From NCBI RefSeq assembly GCF_021155775.2, contig NC_060237.1:26812778-26876777 (forward strand): a stretch of DNA of 64,000 nt, given 5' to 3'. This document shows, in pieces, positions 47,720-62,952 of this stretch. Origin of the DNA: Neodiprion pinetum. Lineage: Eukaryota > Arthropoda > Insecta > Hymenoptera > Diprionidae. The position numbers and the translations under genes are program-made. Within the stretch, counting starts at the first letter, position 1; each line of letters opens with the position of its first letter. The notes beneath the pieces were generated by a model. That model was not told the origin of the DNA. It made no database searches and saw only the letters and a program-made list of their open reading frames with translations.

Positions 47720-50219
47720 TCCTCCTCTTCAATTACACGTACATATATACCTACGAACCGCAAGTCCGACATTCGTTAGATTCGCATTCAGTTATCTACT
47801 AAGAAGAAGTATCTACGTCTTTTCTGTTCCCGTTCTTCGTGCGACCTTAGGTATTATAGCTAGGAATAAGACGGAATAAATTTGTAAAGGTCAGACAGAC
47901 ACGATTGCAGGCCGATTGTGACACCCGGTGTAATTATAATTGATCGTATTATTTGAATACGAGTAGATAAATAACGCACAACCAAATTACATAAATCACA
48001 ATGCTTCTGCGGGTATTATAATTGGAATACGAATGATAATCGGGCACAATTGACACTAGATAACCGTTAATTTTTAATTCCATTTTTCGTTCTCAAGCCC
48101 CACACATCTCGTATTTTTCAAGTCGAAAATACGAAGCGATTTATAATCGCAACTACCGAGATCATCATTAGTCTAGTTCAACGCGATAATTATGTTTACA
48201 TACCGTCCAGTGCACACACCATATATACTCCATTCGCATCAGACACGGAGCAATATTATTTTGTCCGTGTGTTTATTTGTCTATTTATCTGTCATGTGTA
48301 ACGCTTATAAATGTATTGTGCGAAAATAAACACTTCTCATGGAAAATTAGGTTATTCAGCAACCGCTTACCGTTAGATTTTATCGCGGAATCGTGAACGA
48401 CGACGGCAATATGGCGTCGAACACACCGATCAGCTGATCGTTCCAAGCGAATTTTCCGAAACCGAAACCTCGCGCAAGCTCCGAGGCGTTTATTTTGTTG
48501 CGTTTAAGGTATACGTAGTAAAAATTACAAGAAAAAAAACTACGCTTTTAGTGAAATACGAATCTCTCAGAGCGGCATTTATATCTTTACATGTCTGCGG
48601 ACAACGTCTGTCGAAACGTGGTTTCCCAACGCGCAAATACCTGATCGAATGCAGTCGCTGGGAATGCGAGGAGACTGTAGAAGCTTGAAAAAGCTGTACG
48701 TATAGGAATGATCATTCTTGACAGGCGCGAACGTAGATAAATAACCGTTTGGCGATCTTCCAAAACGACAGAAAACGACGCTTCTGAGGTCTGCACTGCG
48801 AACCTCGACAGAGATCGCGTCTCGCCTTTGAAATTAAAAAATCTCAAGTCGTGCAGGCCTCACAATAAAAACCATGGCCTAGTTCCGCAATATTTCTAGA
48901 CAATCACGAGAAGGTCGCCGCAGTACACCCGAGGACAGGACATACGTTTGAAGAAGCCATTGCCTCGAGGAGCTATTCGATTATGCAAATGAAAAACAAC
49001 TCTGCGTTAAGCGATTCCAAAGAAATCGGTTTAAAATCACCTGAAAATGCTCAAAATTCCTTTGAAATCGCAGTGAAAGGTGCTCGAAATCTTGGGAATT
49101 AAAAACCTATAAAACCGTTTGTAATCGCATATGGAATCGAGTAAAATTGTTGGAAATCCCGTGAAATCGTCGGAATCTTAGAATCATTTGTCGCCTTATC
49201 TCTAAGTTAATAATCTCTCGGATTGCGAATTTATCTTGACAGTATTTTATTTATTTATTTATTTACTTATTTTCGTTATTTCTCCCACTCAAAACCTATA
49301 CGTGCGGTTATTGACTGGATGAAAAATTCTATCGTACATCACGCAAAATCAGAGGGGGCGAAAAGTCTAGACGCGATAACGATCACGCAATTGCCCGTGA
49401 AATTAAACTTCTTCCTGGTGCGGCGTGTGATGCAGGGTGTGCCTCTCCTCTGCGTATAATCGTCATTGTAATCGAGACGAATCTGATCTTTTTCTTCGTC
49501 TTCTTCTTCGTGACAATTTTGTTTGCATCCAATTGTCTTGACACCAACAAACAGAATACTGCAGAGTGCTTCCAGGCTTGCGTGGTAATCCTCGAGGCGT
49601 AACAAAGACTTCTTCCTTTCCCAGAGGACATATTGAAAAACTAGTTTTGAACTTGTTCGCGGCGTTGAAAAGCCGTAAGATTCTACGTAAGGCGACACTG
49701 ATACGCTCTGATAAGTCCTTTGTAACGAATACTGCAGCGTGTAGAACCAACGACTTTGACTCGGGTGTTAGATTATTTGAAACGCTGTTAGATGTTAGAT
49801 ACCTGCTGGATATTCTTTTGCTTGTCTTTCTCTACGTCGACGTGGTTAGGATTAATTGATTAACCACCGACTGAACACTCAACTGATTAACTACCACATA
49901 TGGCGAGTTATTTCGTTGTAATCTCGAGCGTGGAGGTAGTTAGTGGGTTGATCGATGTGTATACGTTCTATACGAATTGTGATCGAGAGGAAAAGAAAGT
50001 CCGAGAATTTGGAAATGGGTTAACGAAATTTAAATATGACACGTGAATGCCGAATTTATCTATGTACCCAGGTACTCCTGTACTATTCCGAAACCGGCAG
50101 TCCTGCTCCGATGATCAAACAGAATTTCGCGCGTCTGGTTATAATGTTTGTTGAATTACGCAAACAAATCAGTGCACCGACTCGTTGCCTCTGGCTATGA
50201 GAATTTTTCGTACCTGCAG
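47720..50219. other. Gene-poor DNA
   Basis: No supported gene. A perfect 14-base palindrome CGATCAGCTGATCG lies near 48427, beside an ATGGC motif, in a moderately GC-rich patch at 48390-48500 that could be regulatory. Confidence 0.4.
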
Positions 50220-50319
50220 TACACCATGAATATGTGCAAATTTATTCGGGCCATTCGATCGTGGCTAAGAGAACTCCAGAGCCAGCACGGCAAACACTTT
50301 AATAACGGCTCGTCACTCG
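50220..50319 (+). other. Possible exon (weak)
   Basis: A TACCTGCAG acceptor is followed by ATG 50226 and 31 open codons (beginning MNMCKFIRAIRSWL), then a strong CTCG|GTGAGT donor in phase 1. Composition is protein-like, but there is no family match and no partner exon. Confidence 0.22.
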
Positions 50320-53300
50320 GTGAGTGGAAATCTCGAGAGGAACTCCTACCTGTAACTCAGATTGCAAATTTACTTAGACAGGCACACACGCGTCATGTTA
50401 AGAAATCGGAGAGGTAACGTTTCTAGGGATCAAAACGACCGACGCGCGATATCGCCGGTAATGCTTCTAAAAAACTCAGGAACCTCACATGCTCGAAGAT
50501 CGTTTCTTGAACGTATCGTCGATCGTTCGTTGCAATTCGTACATCGATAAATCATTATCGCAGTGAGTATGAGGGCAGGAAAAATATGTCTAATTCCATA
50601 GGAGATAAATCTTAACGACATGGACTGTGAAGGAGTGAAATATATGTTAAAATAAATTGAACCTCATTTACAGGCACGAATAACTAGTTTGAACGAGAGA
50701 ACGACCGGCGTGTAACATTCATCTGTATGTTGCAGAGAGATAAGATATCGAGGAAAGAATATAATTGGATGTAAGTACAAAGGCAAGCATACAATATAAT
50801 ATTATGCGATACAAGAACAATTAGACTTGAATCGTGCTAACAATAAGAGAAATACATGTGCATGCACGCACATATCACTGGAGTCTCGAGGGTCCGATCT
50901 GTCTGAGATTTTTTGCCATCTCAAAGAGCGGGAGCCAAACGATCCGGTCATATCCTTATAAGAATCGATGCAAGGACCGCAGCCACTCGTCGAGAGTAAT
51001 TAGTACCTCCGAGGAGAGAAAAACTTGCGGGCTTGCGGGCGTAATAACTTGAGTTGAATTGCGGTCCGAGTAGGTGTAAGACACGATGTATTTACGGTGG
51101 TAGAATTACCGGGCAAAACTCATTAACCGCGAAGAGCAAAGTTCTAGGCGTAGAAGCTGCGCTTTACAACGGGGAATATAGCTGCAGGTATAAAGTCCGG
51201 ATCGTCCAAGTACCGAGCACGAGTGCACCTACCTCAGGGGCTGAAAGATATATCGGCTGAAACTACCACCTTGTACGCGTATGTTCCCGTCGTAAAATTT
51301 AATTAACGATTGGCTGTAACCGTCCTCTGTGAACGGCGTATAAGATGTAAGGGATATAGTTAAGGATTCGCAATGAATCAAGTTCATCGCCAGCTTTCCC
51401 GCATCGTCGCGGATCCATAAACAGGGTGTGGGACAATAACCGCGTGTTCAGCACACGTTCCACATTGTATGTACGTTTCCTAATAGTTTGAACTCCTAAG
51501 CGGGGCAAGAGCATCGGGTAGGTTATTCGAAAGTTCCGTTTTTCTCATAGAATTTTAAAGCTGATCAATTTAATAATGGTAATGAATAAATGACGCGCCG
51601 TCGATCGTCCGATTTTAATTGCGTAATTTTATATCGTTGATTTATTTTTTCATTGTGGACGCGATTTGATCGCGCAATTTATACAATCGTTATCGACATT
51701 ACGGGACGTATAGTGTAACGAAATTCGTTTTGCACTTTTATTACCCTGCGAAAGATATCACAAGGCGTTCGTAAAAGTTGTTTGACATTTAACCGTTCCC
51801 CCTTTAGTATATCAGCTCACATACTAATTAGCACAAGATGGTTTATCACGTTGCAAATTTTGTTACCAGTACCAATTTTTTAATCGTTCTTTTGATTTCC
51901 GATGAATAAGATATTTCGTCGGAGTACAAAGTCATACTCGAGGTTGTAGTATTCTTTTCGTTTTTCTTTCGTCATTTATTTATTTATATCTTGTTCGGCA
52001 GAACAGTCGAAGATCGCAGAACGCAACATTTCGATTTTACCGTCAGAATCGTGGTTAGAATATAACAATAAATGAAAAATAGATGTATAATAACTGGGGA
52101 TTATTATTTATATTTCATGTTTTTTTAATTTTATTTTTACTATGTATATTCATGATGTGTTATATATGTATAATAACATTAGAGTATGTAATATAAGTTA
52201 ATGGAAATACATCGGTTGGTAAATACAATATTTAAATTACGTTCGACCGTTTCGGCAGCCGCATTCATAGTAATAATTCAATTCAATTTGATCAACTCAT
52301 GACGTGTACGAGGTATACGCTAAAAACTTGTAAAAATGCAGGAATATCGGTATTGTCATTATTCACTATAACGCTAACTCTCAAAATCTCGCATGGGCTT
52401 ATAATTTTCTGTAAATATTTTAGTTACATTTCATTTCAATAATTTTTTTCCTTCCGTATTTTCGCAATTTTCTTCTCCTCCTCTTTTCTCCTCGAGCTAA
52501 TTATTATTCGTTCATTTTATTTTCACAGTCGCGTAAAATGACTTAGATACTTGGCGCACGCGACACCACGCACGTTAATAACACACATAATCATCAATTA
52601 TACAAGGGCATTTTCGGCTTTGATACATTCTTCCAAAGACCACGCATCTGTTTATATTGGAAAAAAAGATCTAGGTGCCTTTTGATAATGTTACTTAAGA
52701 GTGACAAATACATCCATTGATTCGATATACCGAATTTATCTGTAATTAATTTCTTAACGGTGAAAACGTTATCTTGTTATTCGTTCATTTATTTCTCCCC
52801 GTTTTATTGAACTCCACTAATCAATCATTCGCCCTCTGCCGCGTACGAAACAGAATATTGCAGAAGCTAAGTAACAAGGAGATTTTCATGTGTTGTATAT
52901 TTTTAGAATTCGAAATCATTCGTAGAGATCGAAGGAACATGACGTCAAGATTTACTTGTATATCTACACCTGCAAGTATCGGATGTATATTTTAAACGCA
53001 CGAGTTCTAGAATGACGCACGTAGAGCTTCTTTTCGATTCCTAAATTTTTTTTTCCACATGTCGGGGAAAAAATGTATACAAGCCAAATATTCGTCCTGA
53101 TTTATAGCCTATATTTAATTATTAAAAATAATCGTGCTGCACCTATATTATTACATACTATAAGTTTTTTTTTTTAAATCCATTTACTCACTCACTTATT
53201 CCACCCACGTAAAATTATTTATTAGATATTTAATCAAGCTAAATACCCATAAATAAAAACCACCGTCACCTTTGTATATTTAGCTAATATAGTGGAATTG

Positions 53301-56154
53301 GAATTGACGCTCAAAAAATACTCCCTATCCTGGTCTGTGCATACATTTTTTTTCAATTTTTTTTTTTTTTTTTTTTTTTTCCAATTACAACCGACCAGCC
53401 TAGGAATATTTTCTTTCATGTTTCGTAGCAAGTAAATATATGATCGTTCCTATTGAGCAAACCGGATTGCACAGTTAAACTTGTCAGATTTGCCAGGAAA
53501 CTTTGTTCTGTCAGTCGAAAGGTGGCAAAAAAATTATCATATAACAGCCGAAGTAAAATGCGATTAATTTTAAATAACGTTTATAAGAGAGTTTTGTAAA
53601 GAGAAATTAACACTGATTAATTTCTCTTCAAATGGTACGACAGCAAATTTTATGATGCCACAACGAATTCGGTCCTAGGTATCAATAGAGGAAGGAAGAA
53701 AAATATATCCATTCAAGAAGAATTGAAAATTTATACCGAACGTAAGCATAACGATTATCGCGTAATAAATTGAGTCCGAGTAACGTAATATTTCAGACTG
53801 CCAAGAAATGAGGCGCTTTGATGACCTTTGCGGTCGCGTCTTATCTTGAATGCAAATTGGGAAGAGAGCTAATCGTGAAAAATTCGGTTGACCCCACACC
53901 TCATAATAAAATTAAATTAATATATAATTCCAAAGAGGATGATTAAAACTAAAAGTAATTTTTTTTTCACCGGAATATCCGGCACACGCGTTGAAATCGA
54001 GTATTTGTCTGATCGAACGGACTATTATTTTCTGTTTTTTTTTTTTTTTTTTCCTGTACAAAATAATTAAAATTCCAATATTTTTAGAGGCAATGCGAGT
54101 AGTTAGACAAGCTCTCTTCTTTTATTTTTATTTTCATTTAGACGGCTTGAGAAACGAATAGAAGTCGTCGCAAATATTATTATCATTCAATTCCGAATAC
54201 ATAAAATGCAAGGCAAATATTTCTTTCACAGACGAGATAATTTTTGAAAAATACAACGAGACATGCTCCGCGTCGGACTTCGGAAGTTGTTTTTCCCTTC
54301 CAAAGTCAATTGACTTATTGGTAAAGTTCTGGAACAAATCAAGAATCGCAGTTTCTGCAGTGGAAATTTACTTGGTTGATGAAAATAAAACTTAATTCTT
54401 ACAGTGAAGGTCCATCGTTCCGACGCGATGCAGTAGCGAAATACAATTACCTACTTTGTCGAAAGGTCAATGTTCAATTCGGAATGAACGCTAATTTATA
54501 GTAATAACAACTGTGTAATAATTAATCATTCATTATCTCGTTGCGTTAAAAATTAATACCCAGCATGGGTAGATATTAATTTTTTCTTTCAGTCTATCGA
54601 ATCTTCAAATTTTTCACCCACCTTTTCTTATGTCGCACGGTATCATATTCGATGTTTGTATTTTACCCGAAATAAAAATAATATTCACAGCCCTGAGTTA
54701 ATTGTCTCAAAAACTTAATTCAGTAATGATGAAGATTCGTATCTGTCTTGAAAAAAAAAAATATAAATGAATGACACGAATTCTGTGAAAATGGACAAAT
54801 CGTGTTCATCATGTCTGGCAGTTTGAATGAATTGAATTTTAAGTACCGATGACTATAACTTGATACAAAGATTATATCTCCTGGCAAACCTCACTTTTCA
54901 TAATTCAGGTTATTTATAAAGATGTACGGTACTATGTGAAAGTAACGATGGAATATAATAACGACGAAATTACGTGCTTGTAAGAGTTATCTAAACTCCA
55001 GGCTATCCCGGTCATTTAAATTCAACAAATGTAATTACGTTACTCATGTTTTGAATATTCGTTTTTTGTTTTTTTTTCAAATTCCTTCATATTTTCGTTA
55101 GAAAAAAAAAAAGATTTCATTGTTACCATGATACCGCTTTACCACGAATAAACTTAGATTTATCTTGGGTGAATTAATCGTCATATGTAAGCGTCTCAAA
55201 ACGTACAATCACTATACTTCATTTATTTCAATTATTTTAATGTCTTTGCGACAGTATAACTCAAGGTATATAGACTATACGAATCAATTGATTTATACCG
55301 GATCTAACTAAAATTCAAAGATCTATTGAGATCAGTTTAATTTGTGGCTACATTTTTCATTACTCCAAGAATAGCGTCTATCCCTGAAAAATGTATAAAA
55401 TTCATTTACTTCTCTTCACATTTACACACGCATTCGGTAAGGTGTGTGTCCCGGAATAGATCATGCCTACATTTTATTTCATGCACATATATGTATGAAC
55501 GAATAATATACCTATTTACGCAGCCATGGATGACGACCTATAAAATGATTGATAATCCAAATAAATTTCTACAAAAATAAAGTAAAAATTGATTCAATAA
55601 CTTTAAATGCATACATTCTGTCGTAAAAAATTGTTCTAAAATAATGTAATAATAAAAATTAGTCAAGTCTCCTTTGAAGTGAGAATATTCAACCCACCGA
55701 TCGATCAAGACCAATCAATACTAAACAATAATAATAATACAAATAAATACTACGTTAACAGAAAGAGCAAAAACCACAGGTTTGTATAGAAAAACGAATG
55801 AAAAAACGAAACGTTTGTAATACTGTTGCATGTCTATTTTTTTTCTCACTCCCCTTTCTCTTCTTGTGAAAATTACTGATCTAACCTGTACTGAGAACCA
55901 ATAAATTCTAAACCCATTACAAACAAGAATGTAAAATGATTAAGCTTCGCTGTTAATTCATTGACACCAGATTCTTTCCCATCAATTAATCAATCAATCC
56001 TTATAATATAGGGTATAATATAAACTATAATGAAAAATATGTAATGTCGATAAAATAAAAGTTCGGACACAACCTAAGACAACACACCGCATGTTCTAGG
56101 CCTCTGACAGCAACAGAGGCGACAAAGTCTGGCTGCAGGGCTCACCTCTTCTGA
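50320..56154. other. Gene-poor DNA downstream of tankyrase
   Basis: AT-rich, with a T run of 24 at 53357-53380. The 3'UTR of tankyrase must occupy the part next to 56154; no unambiguous polyadenylation signal was identified, although a minus-strand AATAAA lies at 55473-55478. No other gene was recognised. Confidence 0.5.
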
Positions 56155-59100
56155 TCACCGTTCCTCACTACCTTCCCCGCCACCCGCCTCCTGTTGAGGC
56201 CTGACAATCTGATAAGTTATCAGGTACTCGGGATAAGCCTGTTCACCTCTATATACTACATATTCCGGGAAGACAAGACCACCTTGCGAGGGTCTTCCTA
56301 CCACGCTGTGATGCCCAGGGGGAGCGTGGGCCATTTTCATGGCTGAAAATTGTAGGAACGATTTACCCAATGTAACTCGGCATAGAAGAAGATGTCTGTA
56401 ATGGAGAAAAAATTGCAAGCACGTGAGAATTTGTTGGTACAAATGGTATTTAGACGGGAAAAATAGAATTCACGATGGCGAGTCAACAGAGAATCCAAAA
56501 GCTACCCACCTGTGGCATATGTAGCAACTCCTATCCTTATGTGCAGGGCATCCAGTACCGCCACAAATCCCATAAACATATTGATTACTTTTACTACTGT
56601 GTTCGGCAAAGTAAATCCCTGCGCCAAACATCCCGCCGATGTAAGCGTGCCGTTCGTCAAATCCTTTTTGAACGATTGCGTTGATGAAAGGACTCCCATG
56701 AAACAACATTCTTTCATTTGCTTGAGGCGCAGCAGGACTAGGCGTAGCTCTGGGAGTAGCACTGGGGGAAGCGGGCGCTGCCCCAACTTCCTCAGCAACT
56801 TCTTGTCTACGGTGAGCGTAACGCTCCCAGAGTTTACGATTTTGGACTTTTTGTATCTGAAAGGAGGGAAGTGTATTAGAGGAAGAATATTCTATTGAGA
56901 AAATTTCTTCAGATCCGAGATTGCAATTGACTCACTCTGACGATGTTGTATCGAGAAAATACACCTCCCGAATGACCGTTGTCCCTGTGTTCGCGTATGG
57001 TACTCTGCATTTCCTCTTCAACAGCCAAAAACTCTTTGTCCTCAGTTAATAAGTCCACCAGTAAGGTTCCAGGGTTTATGGATGGCTGCCAAATGGAGCC
57101 GCCGGCACTAGAAGTCAGCAGTTTATCCATTCCCTTGATTAGTTTGTGCCTGTAGCCATAAGCCGAGACGCCTACTTGCTTCAAGTCTTCGTGTCCCATT
57201 TCTGCCAATATATCCAGTGTGATTTGTTCTCTTTCAAACAATTCGAGCAGATGTTCAAGACTCAGACTTTGCAGGAATCCAGAAACGGACGTGATCCCGT
57301 TGCTGTTACGATCCTCGCAAATTTCTTTCACTTCTCTCTCTGAGCACGACTCAATCGACGGCATCGGACTTAGGCAAGAAGTCGGTCGCGCCAAGGGTAC
57401 GCAGAGTGTCATTGCCGCACCGGATGGCATTATCACAGTTTCCTGAGTGAGCGACGGTGGAGGAGTGACTGGAACTGAGAATAAGATTCATAAAATACGG
57501 AAACGTTAAAGGCGGAAAAAAATTTCCATGAGACGCTCCGAATAATTCTTACCAGCAATTATACTAGGAGGTCGACTAGGGGGTACCAAGGGTACAACCT
57601 GTTGCGACGCCATTGCATCTTGCAATAAGCACTTGACATCGTCGGCACTCGCTAAATCGACAGGACTCTGTCCTTCTTGATTCTTTAAGAAAGGATCGGC
57701 GCCGTGTGCTAATAGTAGAGCGCAAAGTTGCGTTCTACCTTTCTGTGCAGCCTCGTGTAACGGAGTGAAGCCCCATTTGTCTGTGGCGTTCACTACTGTG
57801 TTATATTTTATCAGTAGGGCAGCTATATCCAAGTGACCGTAACTCGAGGCATTATGCAGCGGTATGAGACCACCCTTATCCTGTGCATTGACGTCTGCTC
57901 CGCGTTCCAAGAGGAATTCAGCCACTTCCAAGTTATTGTAACCAGCTGGAAGAGAAATGTAATAGTTAGTTACAATTTATGCTTCATCTAAGATAGAAGT
58001 TACGATTCGAGTTGTAATTATTATTACCGGCTAGGTGTAAAGGCGTGCTATTTCTGCCCTGAGCGTCTCTGCAATTGATATTATCTTGAGTAACAAGCCT
58101 TTGTACCCTGGCCAAGTTCCCTTTCTTGGCAGCTTCTAAAAGCGCGCTGTTTCCTCGTAATAAATCAGCAACATCTTGATCGCCTTCTCTCACTAAATCC
58201 AGGGGCGTAGCTCCATCTCTGTTCTTTTTTGTTGCATCTGCACCATGTCTGAGCAGCAGACGTACTATCTCGCATTTACCTTTAGCTGCTGCTTCGTGTA
58301 GAGGGGTAAATTTCCAGAGATCCGCCACGTTTACAGAAGCCCCATGTTTCACGAGTAATTCCGTCACTTCGTAATGTCCATAAGAACAGGCATTGTGCAG
58401 AGGAACCAAACCACTGGAGATATTACGTAAAAAATGGCTTAGTTCAATAAATTCCGGAACAGAATTCAAGACCATCATCCAAATTCTAAAGAATTGTATG
58501 GAACATATCTTGTGCTATTTAATACTTACCCTTTATCCTTAGCGTGAACATCAGCAGCGTGTGCTAAGAGATATTCCACAACAGGGACCCTGTTGTACCC
58601 TGCAGCAAAATGCAGAGGTGTAGAATGTCTCCCATCTAAATCTCGGCAGTTGACTGCATGTGGGCTAGCTTGAAGAATTCTTTCCACTGCGGTCAAATCC
58701 CCAGCCTTGCTTGCTTCAAGAAGCTGTGCTTCGATGTCCTCCGTTCCACCGGGCGGATCTACCAGATAAATTTCATCTCAAGTAAAATTGATTGAATAAA
58801 TTGAGAAAGGATTAACGTTGCATTATTTTTTAATTAGCAGATACTATTTCAATACTCAATTTCCTTCGAATTTATTATCCGTTATACGTTTTTTCCGATT
58901 CGAGTTAGAAGCAATTTTTTTTTTGCAGTTGCCTAATTTCCTGTTGCGCAATATCCTTAGATGTTTAATCACACTAACCTTGTAATATTTTTATGACATT
59001 CTCCGTAGCAACTTGACTTGCCGTATATCCTTGCAACGAGACTATCGAAGGATCAACGTTATAGGAAAGAAGTATCCTACATGCCTGAACGTTGTCCTCT

Positions 59101-62100
59101 CTGGCGCACCTAAATACATTTATTAATATTCTTATTTTATATTGCATTAATTACTAGGCCTTTGCAGTGCACCAAATATCGATTCAACAGGATAAACATA
59201 AAATTACAATTTTTCATAGATATGCATGCAAAAGATTATCATACATATATTATTCAACATTATTTCCGTAAGCATTTTTCGAAATTTGATCATCTTCGAA
59301 GGCCTACTAAGTAACTCAAAATGACAGGAGTAATTTGAATAACAGTACAAAATTACCTGTGCAAAGCCGTCTGTCCTAGTCCATCTAAGGCGTTAACTTT
59401 GGCATTGTGTCGTAGTAAGACATCCATTGCGTCGTAGTGGGAATGATCGGTAGCTATATGAAGAGGTGTAAGAAAGTCTTTATTTTTTTCATTCAGAGCT
59501 GCGTTTTTTCTTATCAAAGTTTCTATAACTTGTTTCCGTTTCGGATAGGGTGATGCCACTGCGCTATGCAGAGGAGTATCGCCAGTGTAGGGATGCTTAA
59601 AATTAACAACATCCTGAGACAGATACTTTTTCAATTTCGTTGCATCTGCCTGTCTGCAGGCATCTAGAAGACAGTGTCCTTTGAACTCATCTGAAATATA
59701 AGAGGAGATTGAGCGACTTTTGTTCTGTTCTAGAGTTCTATTAATGGTTTGCTGAAAATAATAAGCCTGTTTTCAGTACTCGACTGGAGAGAGTAAGAAA
59801 TGATGTTTTATGGATCTACCATTTTCACCCATACAAACGAGAGTTTTATAAGATTTATACTCACATGCCAGTCTTTCTTGTAATTCCAGCGTAGGTGCCA
59901 CGTCAATGGCACTTTTACTGTGGCAATTGAGCTGAGTCGGATCTGCGCCTTCGCTCAGCAGCAGCGAGCACACTTCAGCTCTAGATTTACTGGCAGCTTC
60001 GTGAAGCGGGGTGAAGGCCCAGAGATCACTTGCGTTAACAGCAGCTCCGTGTTTCAGAAGGGCTTCCGTCACTTCAAAGTGACCATAGGAACAAGCGTTA
60101 TGCAGTGGCACCAACCCCCTGTAGAGAATGTTCATCAGTTATTGTTACGTCCATAATTAACAGTCTAAAATTTCCCAAACCGAATTGTTACCCAAATCCT
60201 GCATACCCTTTGTCCTTGGCATGGACATCTGCTCCGTTTTGTAACAATATTTGTACAACCCGCGATCTGTTGTAACCGGCAGCTAAGTGCAGCGGAGTGG
60301 ATCGTCTTCCGTCACTAGCGTGGCAATTAACATTCAACGGATTCAATAATTGCAATAATCTCTCCTCATTGCCTGATCTAGCTGCCTCTAGCAGTTCATC
60401 TTTCCTATATTCTCCCGTAAGAACAGGCTTTGTTGCTGGGTCAGCTAATTCGAGTGCTATTTTTCCTTCGGTGTTTCGAATATTGGCGTCAGCTCCATGT
60501 TGGAGGAGAGCAATACAGACATCTATTTTACCCTGTAATATGACAGACCGAGTGTTTCATAATAAGAACATTAAATGATGATAAAAAAAACTTGCCGACT
60601 GACATCTCTCATGTACAATTCTACCTTGATAGCAGCCTCGTGCAATGGCGTGTAATTCCAGTTATCTCTGGTATTAGGATTAGCTCCTGCTTCCAAAAGC
60701 AATCGTACAACGTCAAAATGACCAAATGAACACGCGTTGTGGAGAGGATGGAGGCCTCCGTCGTCGCGGGCTTGTATAGAGGCTCCAGCCGAAAGTAAAA
60801 ATTCCACCACGTCTCTCCTACCATATCCTATTGGCAGGAACGTTACAGTTAATTGTAATTTGAAAATTAGCATGTTAAGATGATAAACTAATACACCATT
60901 TTTATTGAATGATTCTTAAAGAACGAGCAAACAGATTATAAGTTATGCGCACATATCCGGTAAATAGGCAGACATTAATTTTTTTCTCCTTTTTTTCTCC
61001 TCACTTTCTTGAGACACAGTTTATTTTTGGAAAGCTCGCTTCTTCCCCTTTCCTTAGCTTTATTTTTACAGTTTGTACAGTTTGTATGAGATAATTTTTA
61101 TCCAGGCTTTCTAGTTTACTCAGGTTTCCAGTCTGAATGCAAAACCTCAGGTGAAATAACGACAAAGAAGATGTCATTATTTACCTATTGAAAGAAGGTG
61201 GCCAACCAAGTATAAGTACAGTTAGAACTCGGTTCTGCCTTGTAAGCAGGAGCACGACCTTTCTATCCACGCAAAGCAGGTTGCAAACTAATATTTTCCA
61301 GGTTGTTACATATTAAGAACATTAAATATGCGCAGCAGAATAACAACAAGTAATAATTTGGTGCTCTAAAAATTTCTACATTATACTTTCACTTTCTCTT
61401 GGATACGATAATAATAAAATGTTATTTCACAGCTCATTTTAACGAGACCTATGATCTAATATAAGTATTGCTATATAGTCTAGTTTTAACAACTACACAA
61501 TTTGACAATACTTTAAAAATTTTTCACGTTTAAGCATTTTTTTTTATATAATAAAACTAAACACGGACTATGATTGCAAGGTATAAAAATGAAGGGATCA
61601 TTATAAATGGAGAAATGGCCGAGTAACAGGGTCATTCAATTCGTGCTATTTAACTGTTTTGGAGTACATGGAGGATTTTGTTTCGAAATTAAAATGAGTA
61701 GGTAATGGCTAAAGATACGTTTCTCAATGTTAATTTGCCGTTTGCATTCAGCTCACTCAAAACCAGGAAAACCTGTATAATGACAGGAGATGGCAAACAC
61801 GGGTAAGATATACGCACATAGATACACATACACACGTAATTTTTGTTTTTCGTTGCGCAAACCCTAACCAAAAAAATTGATGATAACTTTAAAAAGGGGA
61901 AATAACACATGCAGCACAGTTTACAGAATAATTGGTTCAAGATAACGAACTATCCTTACTCCGTAGGAGTAAAAGGGTGTCCCGATATTGAATTGTTCAG
62001 CTATAAGGTAACGCGAGAGGATAAATGTAAATATAAATTCGCTCACCAGCTGCGAAGTGCAGGGGGGTAGATTTTCGTCCGGCGGTATCACGCGCGTTAA

Positions 62101-62239
62101 CCGTTTGCGGGGTTACGATTTGTTTCACCCTTACCAAGTCCCCGGTTTTACACGCTTCAAAAAGTTCGCGAAATGGATCAGCACCCCCATTTCCTGGCAA
62201 GGGCTCAGAGTTCGTCAACACTGCCCGTCGTCCAGTCAT
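56155..62239 (-). CDS. Tnks: Tankyrase (ankyrin, SAM and PARP domains), complete
   Basis: Twelve coding exons with continuous phases: 62239-62047, 60827-60625, 60532-60207, 60118-59865, 59690-59357, 59109-58979, 58758-58530, 58413-58028, 57945-57553, 57474-56936, 56856-56510 and 56395-56155. They total 1191 aa, close to insect tankyrases. Residues about 25-790 are ankyrin repeats in clusters marked by repeated HAKDKGGLVPLHNACSYGH-type segments. A SAM domain spans about 880-940 (FLQSLSLEHLLELF) and the PARP catalytic domain about 950-1180. The H-Y-E triad is visible in FHGSPF, GIYFAEHSS and AYPEYLITY, and the tankyrase zinc site in GCPAHKDRSCYICH. The enzyme attaches poly-ADP-ribose to targets such as Axin, promoting their turnover, and acts in Wnt signalling, telomere/spindle and proteasome biology. 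Intron 1 is about 1.2 kb. The gene lies head to head with HAUS6. No lesion was seen. Confidence 0.97.
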
Positions 62240-62952
62240 TTTACACCACCATTTTCATGCTACTGTCGTCTGAGACACACACCTCCGTATACCAATGTAT
62301 ACGTGTATACGTATGTCATCGCAGCCGAGGACCAATGCGCCAGCTGTACCATAGCAACAAGAGCTTGGCAGGGTCGCAACGCGAGTTTCTTGAGCCCCTG
62401 GTGTAATTTCGACCGCTCAATTTTTCCTTGAACCAAATTTATTTACCCTTATTTTCTTCTTTCTTGTTTTCATCGCATATCAGCGAGTCTTTTAAATCAC
62501 ACTAATATTCGAAATTTCTTACGATGAATAAGAATACACGCGGTTTGATGTCAAATCCCTCCCTCCCTCCCTGCCCCCCCACCCGCGCCCCTCGCCGACA
62601 CCTCACGACGCCCCGCAGAATTGAAAGTTATTCGTCACCGACTTGCCGTCAACGGTTGCTAGCAATGCGGACCAATAGCCGTTCTCGATTTGCCGAGCGT
62701 AGCGTTTTGAAAAAGAGAAAGATGGTCAGTCCCGGCGCTTGATCGCATATGACGCATCTTAAGCGGCTCACGTCCGATACTAATTATACAGATAATATCA
62801 CTAGATTTAATCGATTTAATCAATAATTCTGCACCTAATTAACATAATGAAATGAACACTAGAATGAATTCGTTGCTAAGTTGTGATTTATAGCATTTCT
62901 GACGTAAAGTGTAAATACAATAATTACTGATATTAGGCAACAGGGAGTACCG
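62240..62952. promoter_or_regulatory. Shared divergent promoter region of tankyrase and HAUS6
   Basis: The 713 bases between the two start codons contain both 5'UTRs and promoters. A C-rich, TATA-less patch lies near 62560-62620 (runs of CCCTCC and CCCCCCC), typical of housekeeping promoters. Transcription start sites were not identified. ORFs here are short and unlike any family. Confidence 0.6.
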
